Shown: one piece after another, positions 45,725-56,235 of the stretch
Layout of the letters: every line of letters begins with the position of its first letter
Position numbering within the stretch: position 1 is the stretch's first letter
Assembly: GCF_937616625.2 (NCBI RefSeq)
Contig: NC_065575.1
Coordinates: forward strand, 27,465,001 to 27,529,000
DNA: 64,000 nt
Direction: 5' to 3'
From: Mercurialis annua
Taxonomy: Eukaryota; Streptophyta; Magnoliopsida; Malpighiales; Euphorbiaceae
Position numbers and translations under genes: made by a program
Notes under the pieces: generated by a model
Seen by the model: only the letters and a program-made list of their open reading frames with translations
Told to the model about the DNA's origin: nothing
Database searches by the model: none

Positions 45725-47147
45725 ACCGTATCATCGAGTATGAACACTTTACGATTGAATACATGTATAAATAATCATGGACTTAGGAATTAGTATTGGG
45801 CATGTAATTTATAATTCCGAGTGCTTAAGTTTTTTTTTTAAAAAAACCGATGAACGCTATTGTGATATTAATTACATTTGACTAAATTCTGTCTAGGAGA
45901 TTGGTACTTAAGTGGTCCGCTCGTGACCCTCCAATCTATCCTGGGAATTTTTCTAATGTGATAATTTAACACAATACGTGATTCGCTTGTGCATTATGTT
46001 GTCATCAACGAGATGTGCGGAAAAAGCGAAACCCGAAAAAAAAACCCCAAAAAATAATAATATTTTTTTTCATAAAAACCAAAAATGCTAAAAAACGGGT
46101 TTTACACCCGGGAAAAAAATTTCCGGCTAGAAAAAAAATATTCTTTTTCGTAAAAAGCCGAAATGCTGAAAAAGGGGTTTTACACCCGGGAAAAAGTTTC
46201 CGACTCGAAAAAAAAATCGTAAAAAAATTAATCTTTTTTCGAGGATTAGCAATCGGTTGAAGCTTTCGGAGGTTCTAGGATGAATCCTTAATACCTAAAG
46301 AAAGTAGATATTACATAGTAAATGATTAGAGAATCATTTCCGAGATATGTAATAGTTTGCTCATTCTTTGTGCCTAAAGAATGAGACCTCTGAAGTCCAT
46401 GATCATACATGTGTGATTGCATGATTTATTTTAGCTTTAATATGTATGGGATGCATGCTAAAATGTGTTGTGTGCTTAGTGAGACCGGAATAATTTAAAA
46501 CCCTAAGAAATCTTCCTAAAAAGTTGAAAGATTAAGTTTATATTGATTAATCATTAAATTGATTTATCAATGGCTCTCCATTGGAGCAATAAACTAACAC
46601 ACTTTGAGTTATCATCTTGTCGGCTATGGATACATAGGGGTGAGATGATATCGTCAAGAGGCTGTTATTTAGTTTATTGTTAAGCATGAGATGTTACAGA
46701 TGTATCGATATAGTACACGACAATAACGGCAATTAGGCGTACCTGAGTCGTGTATTATTTAAATTGATACATCTTAGTTGATTCAATGGGTTAAACTTAA
46801 CTAATGCAGAAACCCAATAACGACAATGGGTGACTGAGGGTGAAAGCATTAGGAGCCGGAAATGATTGAACCTCATATGAGATATGATAAACAAGTAGTT
46901 GTTCACTTATATATCATTTTGATCCCAAGAATAGCATTAAGTACTTGAGGGAAAGATAAATGAATATAAGAATTCAATCACCCGCTTGAAATCTTTTCCA
47001 ACAAAGATTCACGTTTCCTATTTTGGAAGTATAGGATTCGAAAAAGATAGTGGGAGGCCATTTTGATAAAGACCAAATCATTATGGTTAAATATACAAAA
47101 TAACACGATTTCTAATTAGAGATCTTTGCTATCTAAGGGATAATAAG
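45725..47147 (+). other. Untranslated leader of copia 2
   Basis: Homologous to 12083-13442, with the same A/T-homopolymer-rich tandem pair (AAATGCT at about 46083 and 46159) and the ATTAGGCGTACCTGAG word near 46732. A segment after TGGTCCGCTCG near 45920-45960 is absent from copia 1. The open frame at 46015-46260 is lysine-rich only because of the A runs and is not a gene. Confidence 0.8.
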
Positions 47148-47480
47148 ATTAAATAGAATCCTTTCAAGTGACATTCACGATAGTAATCGGCTGGTGGTTT
47201 AAAATAAATTTTTGATTGATTAAGATATTTAGATGCCTCCAAGGCTATTACGGAAAAGAAATGCACATCGGTTAACAAAGAAAAATGTTTTCATTTGTTA
47301 TGATGTAGGACAGTATAAGTCATAGACGGAAATATTTGGAATATTTGAAAGGCGGTTCGGTCAATAAAAGAAATTGTTTCTTTTGTCAAACCAAAAGACA
47401 TTGAAATGGAAATTGTATTAAGTATTGTGAATGCTTAAAGGGCAATGACGAGAGGAACGACAATTCCATCAAGAATGTGT
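47148..47480 (+). pseudogene. gag: Copia 2 gag remnant
   Basis: The sequence aligned with the copia 1 gag start has ATT for ATG (47148-47150) and a TAG at the third codon. The words TCACGATAGTAATCGGCTGG match copia 1 near 22925. Soon after, at about 47210, most of the capsid-coding part is missing and the sequence rejoins near the lysine-rich and zinc-knuckle region (AAAAATGTTTTCATTTGT). Nothing translatable of useful length remains. Confidence 0.75.
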
Positions 47481-47499
47481 CTATCTCATATTCCAATGT

Positions 47500-48600
47500 C
47501 AATTGCTCATTTAAAAGTTTGGGTATTGAATACCGATGCTAATTCTCACATTTGTTTATCTTTTACGGATTTAGTAAAAGTGAGAAAGAAAGGAAAAAAG
47601 ATGAAGTAATCTTAGATCTCGGGAATGACGCAAGCGTTGCGACAAGAGCTATAGGATCAACTTCAATTTTCTTAAATAAACATAAGTTGTACTTAAACAA
47701 GTTTTTTGTACTCACCCAATATATATAGAAATATCATATCCGAATTTGTATGACAAATTTGGTAGTTGATTTGCTATTTACAAAGGATATTTGTACTATT
47801 ATGTTTGATAATACGGAGTTGGGTATGGATATGTACAAAATGTTCTTTATGACTTGAATAAAGATGTTTAATGCAAAAGATGTTTTGGAAATGAATACCA
47901 TAAGTTATCAAACTTCTAAACAACTTTGGCATTTATAATTAGGACATATTGCAAACGATAGACATAACAAGTTATATAGGATGGGAATCTTGAGCAATCA
48001 AGATTTTGCATCTCTTCCAATTTGTGAGTCGTACCTTAAAGGCAACATGGCCTGATTATTCTTTGTGGGACAAAGAGGTAGAGCTAAAGCCGTTTAAGAG
48101 ATCATACATAGTGATGTAGATACTTATACTTCATTTTCTACATCGATGATTTATCACGAGATAGTTAAGTTTGTCTTATGAAGAACAAACATGAAGATTT
48201 TGAAATGTTCAAATGACTTCAAGAATGAAGTAGAAAACCAAATTGGAAAAGGTATTAATACTTTACGATGTGATCGAAAAGGGAAGAATGCTTGAGTACA
48301 GAATTTGGTATGTTCCTAAAAGGAATGTGGTATTATTTTTCAACTTACTCCTTGGGAACACCATGGTTGAATGGTGCGTCTGTCAAGAAGGACGTATCGT
48401 ACATTGTGGGAAATGATACAATCAATAATGAGCTATATACTGACTTATCCATCTAGTTATAGGGTCAAGCACTTCATACCGCAAATAAAATTCTAAACAA
48501 ATTCCAACTAAATTTGCACCATAGATACCTTATGAGATATGGTATGGAATCAAGTCTTAAGGATGTTAAGATTTGAGGGTGTTCGGAACATATCAGGAAA
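47500..48600 (+). pseudogene. pol: Copia 2 protease and integrase remnants
   Basis: At 47517-47560 the protease motif reads VWVLNTDANSHIC: the catalytic Asp of LDTGAS has become Asn and Gly has become Asp. The pre-integrase word HLGH-like (TTGGCATTTATAATTAGGAC) follows near 47927. Integrase traces include CATAGTGATGTAGATAC near 48108 and TGTGATCGAAAAGG near 48270. Many stops and indels break all frames, and alignment to copia 1 is needed to see the domains. Confidence 0.8.
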
Positions 48601-49670
48601 CTGATATCCGATAAATTTGGAATCAAAATCAATCATGGAAACGTTATGTTGGATATCCTAAAGACAGTTTAGGATATTGTTTCTATATTTGAACCGAACA
48701 AATAATCGTTGTTTATCGGTGGTAGTCTTTCTTAATAAAGCGTTTATTCAAGAGGGACACTAAGAAAGGAATATAGAATTAGATGAGGAGTCATCTAGTT
48801 ACCAACAAAATAATGAATCAATGAAGATTGATCAAACCCACTAAAAGCCGGAGTTAGTAAAAGATGTATCTACATTAACAACTCGAAGATTAAGTAGAGT
48901 ATCTCGTCCACCGGAGAGAGATGGTTTTCCCGCATGATAAACAAGAGTTGTTTAGTCATGGAGTAAAAGATCAAGTGTTGATCCCTCTACTTATGAGGAA
49001 ACTATATGTGATATAGATTCTTCAAAATTGTTTGAAGGAATAAAATCTGAAATGGATTCCATATAAAGAAACAAATTTTAGGAGATAGTCGATCCATCCA
49101 AAGGTATTATACCAATAAGGTTTAAATGGATCTTCAAGTGTAAAATTGGTACTAATGGAAAGGTGGAGACCTTTAAACCTAGGCTTGTTGCAAAAGAGTT
49201 TTGCTAGAGGCAAGAATTTGTATTGTGAATACACTTTATCGTTGGTAGCCATGCTTAAGTCCATCAAGAATTTTCTTACCAAGGCTACACATTCAGATTT
49301 TGTGGTTGGACATATGGATGTAAGAACCACATTCTTAATGGTTAATAAGGAGTATATCTATATGGAATAAGTCGAGGATTTTGAATCCGAAGAAGGTTCC
49401 AAGGCGTGTAAGCTAAAATGATCCCTAGTGGATGGAAAGAAAGCTTCGAGTTTTATCTACATACAAGATTATGAATTTATTAAAAACGATGATAAACACA
49501 ATGTTTACAAGAAGGTTAGTGGGAGCAGACTCACTTTCATGATCTTGTATGTAGATAACTTATTACTAATAAATAATAATATCGGAATGTTAACTTTTGT
49601 AAACTTTAGTTTATCCAATACGTACTCCGTCAAACACCTCGGAGAGGTAGCCTAAATTCTCAGTATTAGA
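48600..49670 (+). pseudogene. pol: Copia 2 reverse transcriptase remnant
   Basis: Matches copia 1 24840-25912 throughout, including GGATATCCTAAAGACAGTTT, the charged linker and the reverse transcriptase core. Short open pieces remain at 49146-49370 (FKPR-like, SLVAMLKSIK) and 49428-49655 (YEFIKNDDKHNVYKKVSG). The catalytic motif reads YVDNLLLINNN, so the second Asp of YVDD is Asn. Other stops lie around 49070 and 49365. Confidence 0.85.
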
Positions 49671-50590
49671 CTCTATAGAGATAGATCTAAGAGAATAATT
49701 GGTTTCTCCTAAAGGCTATTTTTAGAAAAGATATTGAAGTAGTTCAATATGGAAGTTCTAAGAGAGGATTGATACTAGTTAGGCATAAAATTCTTCTTTC
49801 AAAGGGAGTGTCTTCCGAAACTTCTGAAGAAAGAAAGAATCTAGCAAAGATACCATAAGCTTCGGCAATTGGTAGTCTGAGGTATGTGTTGCCACATACA
49901 AAGCTAGAAATTGTCTATGCGGTTAGTGGGACTAATCGGTTTTAATCCAATCTATGTTGAGAACATTGGATGGTTGTTAAAGGTATCTTTAAGTACTTTT
50001 ATAGAACTAAAGATATGGTATTAACAAATGGAGAACGAGATTTTTAAGTAGACCGTTATACAGATTCTGATTAATAATCAGATATGGATAATAGAGAGTC
50101 TATCTCCAGATTCATATTTATCTATAATGAAGGAGTAGTGAGCTAGAAGTGTTCTAAGCAAGAATCAACAACATACTCCATTATAGAAGCCGAGTATATT
50201 ATGACATGAGATGTCGTAATAGAAGGTGTTTGGATAAATTAGTTTGTAACTGAACTAAGTATGGTTTTCTTCCATTAAGTCGAAAGTTCCTCTTTTCTGC
50301 AACCACAATGGTCCTACTGCCCTAGCAAAAGAAACCGGGTCTCATAACTTATCTGAACATAAGGAAAGGCATTATCATATTATCTAAAGAAATTGTTGGA
50401 AAGAGAAAATTGTTTCTCTAAAAGATAGCATTAGCCAATAACACGGCTAACCCACTGACAAAGCCCATGACTTGGAGTCATTAAGGTTTACATGACTTAG
50501 AGTCAATAAGGTTTACATGACTTAAAGTCATTAATATTTAGATCTTGTGAAGATGGGGCTTAGATATAGTTGTCAATGGCACTAGTGCAA
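49671..50590 (+). pseudogene. pol: Copia 2 RNase H remnant
   Basis: Homologous to copia 1 25913-26798: TAGAGATAGATCTAAGAGAA near 49678, ACAGATTCTGATTAATAATC near 50060 (stop inside the RNase H start), and CCTCTTTTCTGCAACCAC near 50290. The 3' end carries a 25-bp triplication at 50466-50540 that is single-copy in copia 1. No intact frame. Confidence 0.82.
50466..50540 (+). repeat. Three tandem 25-bp units in copia 2 RNase H
   Basis: Units begin CATGACTT and mostly end GGTTTA, at 50466-50490, 50491-50515 and 50516-50540. Copia 1 has one copy at about 26729. Since 25 is not a multiple of 3 the expansion breaks the frame, so it arose after or at the loss of function. Confidence 0.88.
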
Positions 50591-50599
50591 GTGGGAGAT

Positions 50600-52584
50600 T
50601 GTTAGTAGTATATGCCTTAGGGCCATTTGATCGTGTATATTTGTAGAATTAATCCCAATGGCAAAGATATATATGTTCTATTTGAACTAAGTGTCTCATC
50701 AACTAAGTGTTCATGTATTATGTATTGTCCTTATCACATTGTGATATAATCTATTCTTAAGGTGTTAAGAATATGAGTGACAGATTCTATAATACAAGTG
50801 ATCTAAATAACCGTTCACGATCGATGGGGTCCTGCGAATAAGGGCATCGCATTATCCCGGAAAGATTGTCACCACTATTTATTCTCCTGATTAGTAAAGA
50901 GTTGCTAATTATAGGAAGTAGTGAGTCTCAACTACTTGATGGGGATCAGAATAAACATATGGACACTCAAGGTGTCGAGTAAGTCGAACAAGTGACGCTA
51001 GATGACTTATACATGGTAATTCATTAAAGTCAATTTAATGTCATCTAGTTCATAATTGTACATATGTCCTTTGACTTGCAGTGACACTATCTTGTATATA
51101 GGTGATTAGAGTTTGATACTCCTTAACCCTAGATCTTTCAAGAGCTAGGGCCGCGGGATGTGTTGGCTCTAGTTAGTTGTATATGGAGATAGGGGTTTAA
51201 CCTAGAAAGGATTCATCACTCTGGATGAACGGAGACAAGATTCTATGCTATCTCAAATTGTTCTTGATGGATGATAAAACCTGCGCAGGTGTATATGACT
51301 TACATAGAAAGTTGTTTCTAGTGGAAGTCATATTTATCAAGAATTAGAACTGAGAGATGAGGTCATATAATCAAGACATATAGTGTTTGACTTAACCGTG
51401 ACACTAGTCGAGATTGGAATCTTAGATGAAGGGAATTTTGAGTGTACGGTAATTATGAACATTGGTTCATAAAGAATGCATCGAAACATTCATATCTATT
51501 TGGGGGTCGTGATATGTTGCTAGACGTTACTCTCGATCTACGAGAGTTAATAATTAAATGGGATTTAATTATTTAATATAAGAAAGGCGTTTCTTATGTC
51601 TCTCGTTGCCATATAAATGTGAACCTAGTTAGTCACACACAATAGAGTGTGCAACCGATTGAGTTTACGAAAGTTCAATTTCATATGGATACTTGCATAT
51701 CTCGGAAATTAATCTAAGATGAAAAACAAGTACAAATTAGGGACTAATTTGTAAGAGTTATAAATTAGTAGGAACCTATATGTCCAAGTTAATTAGGGAC
51801 TAATTTATAAGAGTTATAAATTAGTAGGAACCTAATTATATTTTAACCAAGTTTTATGATTAAAAGGCTTAAGTAATTAATTAGTGTAATTAATGATACT
51901 TTAATCATTAATCATAAGCTAATAGAATGATGATGTCATGGTGATGATGAAATGAGATAAGCTTATGTCATATATGGGATGTCATATGATGACATCACCT
52001 ATATGATGTCACCTATGTGATGTCACCACATGAAAGGTGTCATGTGGTGGCAACACCTTTGCTTGGTGTGTGACACCTAGCATGCAAGGTGTTGCATTCT
52101 TAAGACATGCTCTAGCCTATAAATAGAGCATGTCCTTGCTCATTTCAATACACCACACAACACACATCTCACTACAAAGTTGTAGAGAGAGAAACCACTT
52201 TAAGGAGTTCAAGTAGTCATCAATCACGGGAAAAAACTTGGCGACGTTTTTCATACATCCGAGCAAGGTCGTAATTGCGGCGAGAGTTTGAGCTTAGGGA
52301 TGCTCGGCAAGAGGAACTCTTGCAGGATTACTTCAAGGCGAGGATTCAATCGGACGCATACTCGTGTGGACGAGCTTGAGGTCACCGTACTTTCGGGACT
52401 ACAAGAATCGTTGGAGAATCGACATAGGTATTCTGCTTAAGATTCCTAGATGAGTGCTTTAATTACTAAATGATACGACGATCCATTTGTTGTTGATATG
52501 ATCTACTTTAGAATCCGGATTGTTGGAATTTTGATTTTGAATTGAAATATACGATCCGGACCCTCGCGTCCCGCTGCGCCAACA
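50600..52584 (+). repeat. 3' LTR of copia 2
   Basis: 1,985 bp from TGTTAGTAGTATATGCC to CCAACA, preceded by the polypurine tract GCAAGTGGGAGAT (50587-50599). It lacks the LINE. TATA hairpin at 52104-52134; palindromes near 51747 and 51800. Confidence 0.95.
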
Positions 52585-52589
52585 ACTTT
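52585..52589. repeat. Target-site duplication of copia 2, right copy
   Basis: ACTTT, identical to 38195-38199. Confidence 0.92.
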
Positions 52590-53072
52590 AACGTGTCCTT
52601 CCGATTACCTAAGCATGGTTTGGTTATATTATGCAAAGTGTGCGTGAAAAGTGACGCTAGATTAGTATGTCGCGTAACAAGTCTCTTTAATGCGTTGTTC
52701 CGATTAAGCAAGCATGGTTAGGTTATATTATGCAAAGTGTGCGTGAAAAGTGACGCTAGATTAGTTTATCGCTTCTCAAGTCTCTTTAACGCATCGTTTC
52801 AATTACTTAAGCATGGTTAGGTTATATTACACAAAGTGTGCGTGAAAAGTGACGCTTGATTAGTATGTCGCGTCTCAACTCTCTTTAACGGGTCGTTTTG
52901 ATTACCATGCTTATGTCGCGTCACAAGTCTCTCTAACGCGCCGTTCCAATTACCTAAGCATTAATATGTAATATTACGCAAAATGTGCATGAAAATTGAC
53001 GCTAGATTAGTATGTCGCATCTCAAGTCTCTTTAACGCCTCGTTTCGATTACCATGCTTATGTCGCATCACA
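52585..53072 (-). repeat. 99-bp satellite, minus orientation, between copia 2 and solo LTR
   Basis: About five monomers continue the minus array up to the solo LTR, including a short monomer near 52900. No gene is seen. Confidence 0.95.
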
Positions 53073-53657
53073 TGTAATAACCTGGAATTTTGAGATTTTG
53101 AAAAGAAGCGATGAGTCTCATTTTGAATTGTCAAAATGAGAAAAGTAAGAAATTGAACGGAGTAGTTGGATAAAGAGAAAACGAGTAGGTCGATATTGAA
53201 ATTTTAGTAAGAAAATTTCAATAATAATATACCATTAGAAAGATGGAATTGGATAAAAGAGATAAAGTTGAGAAAGTGGCTAAAAGTCAACTTTAGCTTA
53301 AAATTTGAAAATGAGCTTTTAATTCCCAGAAAATAGAAATTAAATAGAATATAGACGGGAATTAATATTTATAAAAATAATATCGATAAAATGGTTATCG
53401 ATAATTATTAAAGTGGAATTTGGACACAAAAGAGAGAAAAAGTGCAAGTTAGCTCAAAATTGGAATTTGAGCGTTTTTGGCTAAAATTGCCAAAATAAGA
53501 TATCGGAAACTGATATTATAAGATATGAGACTAATATTATTTATTTGAAAATAAATAATATGGAATTGATCGGATCTAAAAGATTTAGCATTGGACGGAC
53601 TAAATTGGACAAAAGAAAAGTTAAAAATTGTGAAGTGAGGAGGTGGCAAGTCCACTA

Positions 53658-53666
53658 ATATAAAAA
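53658..53666 (+). promoter_or_regulatory. Possible TATA box of the solo LTR
   Basis: ATATAAAAA lies about 190 bp upstream of a GTAAAATTC splice-donor-like site at 53850. This matches the layout of an LTR promoter but is based on sequence only. Confidence 0.4.
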
Positions 53667-55014
53667 CAAGAAAAATGGATTAAAATTCAGCAAAACTTCA
53701 GCTGAAATAAGAAAGAACCCGTATGTTCTTCTCCTTACCTTCCAAACTTCAAATCATCATAACTCTTTTATTTCTTGACGGAATTGGACGATTCTTGCGG
53801 CCACGGAACGAGGAGGAGGAGCTCTACTGATCTATACATGTTAATTAAGGTAAAATTCACGACTTGGAGTTAGGGTTTGCTGCTGTTGTTTCGTGATTAA
53901 TTTTTTAAGTTAGTGATGATGGTTTCAAATGTTAGAAATGAGGTTAGTGATATGAAATTGTCAAGTATAAGCTGAAAATTGATGAAATTTTGATATGAAT
54001 GGATTGTGATAGGTTCGGCCATGATTAAGGCTAAGAGTATAAGATTCAATTGATAATTGTAAACTTGCAGTGGAGTTGTTAGAGATGAATATTAGTGAGT
54101 TTGTATGTTGAACATTGTTTGAAGATATTGCAGAATATGTGTTGCAGAACAGCCATATTGCAAGGACAATATCTCGAGCAATGCAACCTTGAATTATGTT
54201 CCGTTTGTTGGTACGGAAACTTAAGAGTGTCCTCTAAATATGTCTAGGTTTAGGTTTCTGCAAATTAAGCCTCTAAGTGGCCCTAACATATCATAACATT
54301 ACGATGCGCATAACAGTTCTGATTTTTTGGACAGCCCAAGTTAATAAGTTAAGGGCTAGTTTCCGACACCTTCGGGTGCTAGTATTAGTCCGAGACCTAA
54401 ACAAAACTTGTAGAGGAAATTCTGAACTTTAAGAATGTCAGTTTTATTTAGAGGTCGGACTATTTTACGATTAGCAAACATAGTCGACTACGGCGTCGAT
54501 AATGCGATAAGTTATGCAACTTGTTTATCTCAAGTCTAAGTATCTATTGATTTAAAATTTCACTCGAGATCTATATGATTTGTCCTAGGTTCGACAAGGA
54601 AAACTAATAGAGGACATGGAGCTCAGGGAGCTTACGCTATTAATAACGAGGATTTTGGATAAGCAAGCGGTGAGTATATTTTACTTACTCGCATGATCAT
54701 ATTTAACTTATGTTATATACTATATGAATAGTATTTAAATGCATCACATGAATTGTTTGGAATGAGAATTCTTTTTGTTGGCTTGAATTTATTGGATTGG
54801 TTTGTGTCGTTTGTATACGACTTAATTGTATTAGAATGGTTTGCCTTGTATTGTATTATTTATGTTGCTTTGTAAATGTGTGGTGTGAATGTGTTGTGTT
54901 GATTTAAGATGTAAATGCGCTTGTCAATCATGGTTGAAATGTTCAAGTGAGTAATGTTTGGTTGTGATGATCATTTCATGCTTATATTTGAATATTTAAT
55001 GATAATTGATAATA

Positions 55015-55226
55015 GTCGTTGGTTGCTTAAAATGGCGATTCGGGCCAACGACGTGAGATTGAGTTATTGGTTGCCTAAATGGCGATTCGGGCCAATAACA
55101 ATATGTTGGTTGCCTATAGGGCGATTTGGGCCAACATTGTGATAATTCAGTTATTGGTTGCCTAAATGGCGATTCGGGCCAATAACAATATGTTGGTTGC
55201 CTAAAAGGCAATTTGGGCCAACATAT
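55015..55226 (+). other. Five tandem hairpins in the solo LTR
   Basis: Stems: 55015-55052 GTCGTTGG/CCAACGAC; 55063-55099 GTTATTGG/CCAATAAC; 55103-55137 ATGTTGG/CCAACAT; 55150-55186 GTTATTGG/CCAATAAC; 55188-55226 ATATGTTGG/CCAACATAT. Hairpins 4-5 are a copy of 2-3 at an 87-bp offset. Loop interiors follow the TTGCC...GGCGATT...GGG plan seen in the gypsy LTR hairpins. Short frames across it are not genes. Confidence 0.88.
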
Positions 55227-55746
55227 GAATTATGCGCATAATTGAATATCCTTCTGTAAGCTTGATGTTGATTGGAAATGTGTGAATATGTTTGGTTTGA
55301 AGTGAACATTGGACTACTACGTTTGTTATGGTGTTTACTTATGCTGAATGAATCATCGCTTGAGCTGTATTTTAGTTACTTAGAATGCTTATGAATGTGT
55401 ATATTTAGTATGGTGTGGAAGTTTTGTGAACGCTGTGTGGTGTGAGTTCGGTTGAATAATCTCGGGCATTTTGTATTTGTGTATGGTTGATTGATTTCTA
55501 GACTTTGTGTCTGGTGATTAGCCCAGAATTTGTGATGGATAGAAAAGGCAATATCTTCGCTAAGTCTAGGTAAATACCTAGAGCGATATAAGTCTAAGAT
55601 TAAGACATGTTTTTCCTATTTGCCATTTGAATTGTTTGAAAGTATATGTATATGAAAAGTTTGTATTTGCACACAATGGGTTTATAAAGCCGATGCTATT
55701 TTGATAATAGGGTGAGTAACGTATATCTCACTCAGCTCAAAGCTGA

Positions 55747-55760
55747 CCCCCCCCCCCCCC
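55747..55760 (+). repeat. Poly(C) tract in solo LTR
   Basis: Fourteen C residues follow AGCTGA, just before ACAGTGTTTGCTTTCAG. The related gypsy LTR has GCTCACCCC in the corresponding place near 15390, so the run is an expansion of a short C stretch. Confidence 0.85.
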
Positions 55761-56235
55761 ACAGTGTTTGCTTTCAGGTACCTAGACTATGGACTTGGCT
55801 AGAAGTCCATTCTTTGATCGGAAGTAAATCTTGTCGTTTGCAGTCCAGACTTCCGTAGTTGCTTCAGTAGTGTCTTGTCTTACCAGAGTTGTGGCCTAGT
55901 ACAACATTTAGATACAACGTCGATTCTCATTTGCTGTCTTTGTAGTTATATATGTTTTGTACACGGAAGGTGAATACCCGTGATGATATGGTTTTGAACA
56001 ATAGTATGTATCGGGCTAGTACGTACATGATACGGAAACAATAAGCCCAAGTATTTTGTGTCAATAAGTTACTAGTGTATAAAGATGTGTATATGTATAT
56101 GCTTCCGCTATAATGCCAATGTATGATTGATGTTTTGCGAAAACGTTTTAGAGAATTTTAGGCTTGTTACGGGTTTCGGAACTACCATTCCCATTCCCTA
56201 GCGCCGGTCTCGACTCGAGATTTCAGGTCGTGACA

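Larger units (their letters stand above)
38200..52584 (+). mobile_element. Ty1/copia LTR retrotransposon (copia 2), strongly decayed
   Basis: A second member of the copia 1 family: TGTTAG start, CCAACA end, perfect ACTTT duplication, intact tRNA-Met primer binding site, the same leader, and recognisable remnants of gag, protease, integrase, reverse transcriptase and RNase H. It spans 14,385 bp, of which about 5.5 kb is a LINE inside the 5' LTR. The coding part is broken in every domain and gag has a large deletion, so it is much more damaged than copia 1. The two LTRs remain clearly alike by eye. Confidence 0.95.
53073..56235 (+). mobile_element. Solo LTR of a second Ty3/gypsy family
   Basis: A 3,163-bp sequence with LTR-type ends, TGTAATAACC and GGTCGTGACA, and no internal coding region. 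It is flanked by TCACA (53068-53072) and TTACA (56236-56240), a 5-bp duplication with one mismatch; the satellite consensus here is TCACA. A TATA box candidate is at 53658-53666. The region 54970-55400 is clearly related to the LTR of the gypsy element at 13461-22911, including the hairpin series, but the ends and the rest are different. Loss of the internal part by recombination between two LTRs is the simplest origin. Confidence 0.85.

Noticed and set aside
46015..46260. Lysine-rich 81-residue frame
   Set aside because: It lies in the A-rich copia leader; composition comes from homopolymer runs that are also present, without the frame, in copia 1.
54954..55211. Short repetitive frames over the solo LTR hairpins
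   Set aside because: They reflect the hairpin repeats; no start context, no homology, and the region is non-coding LTR.
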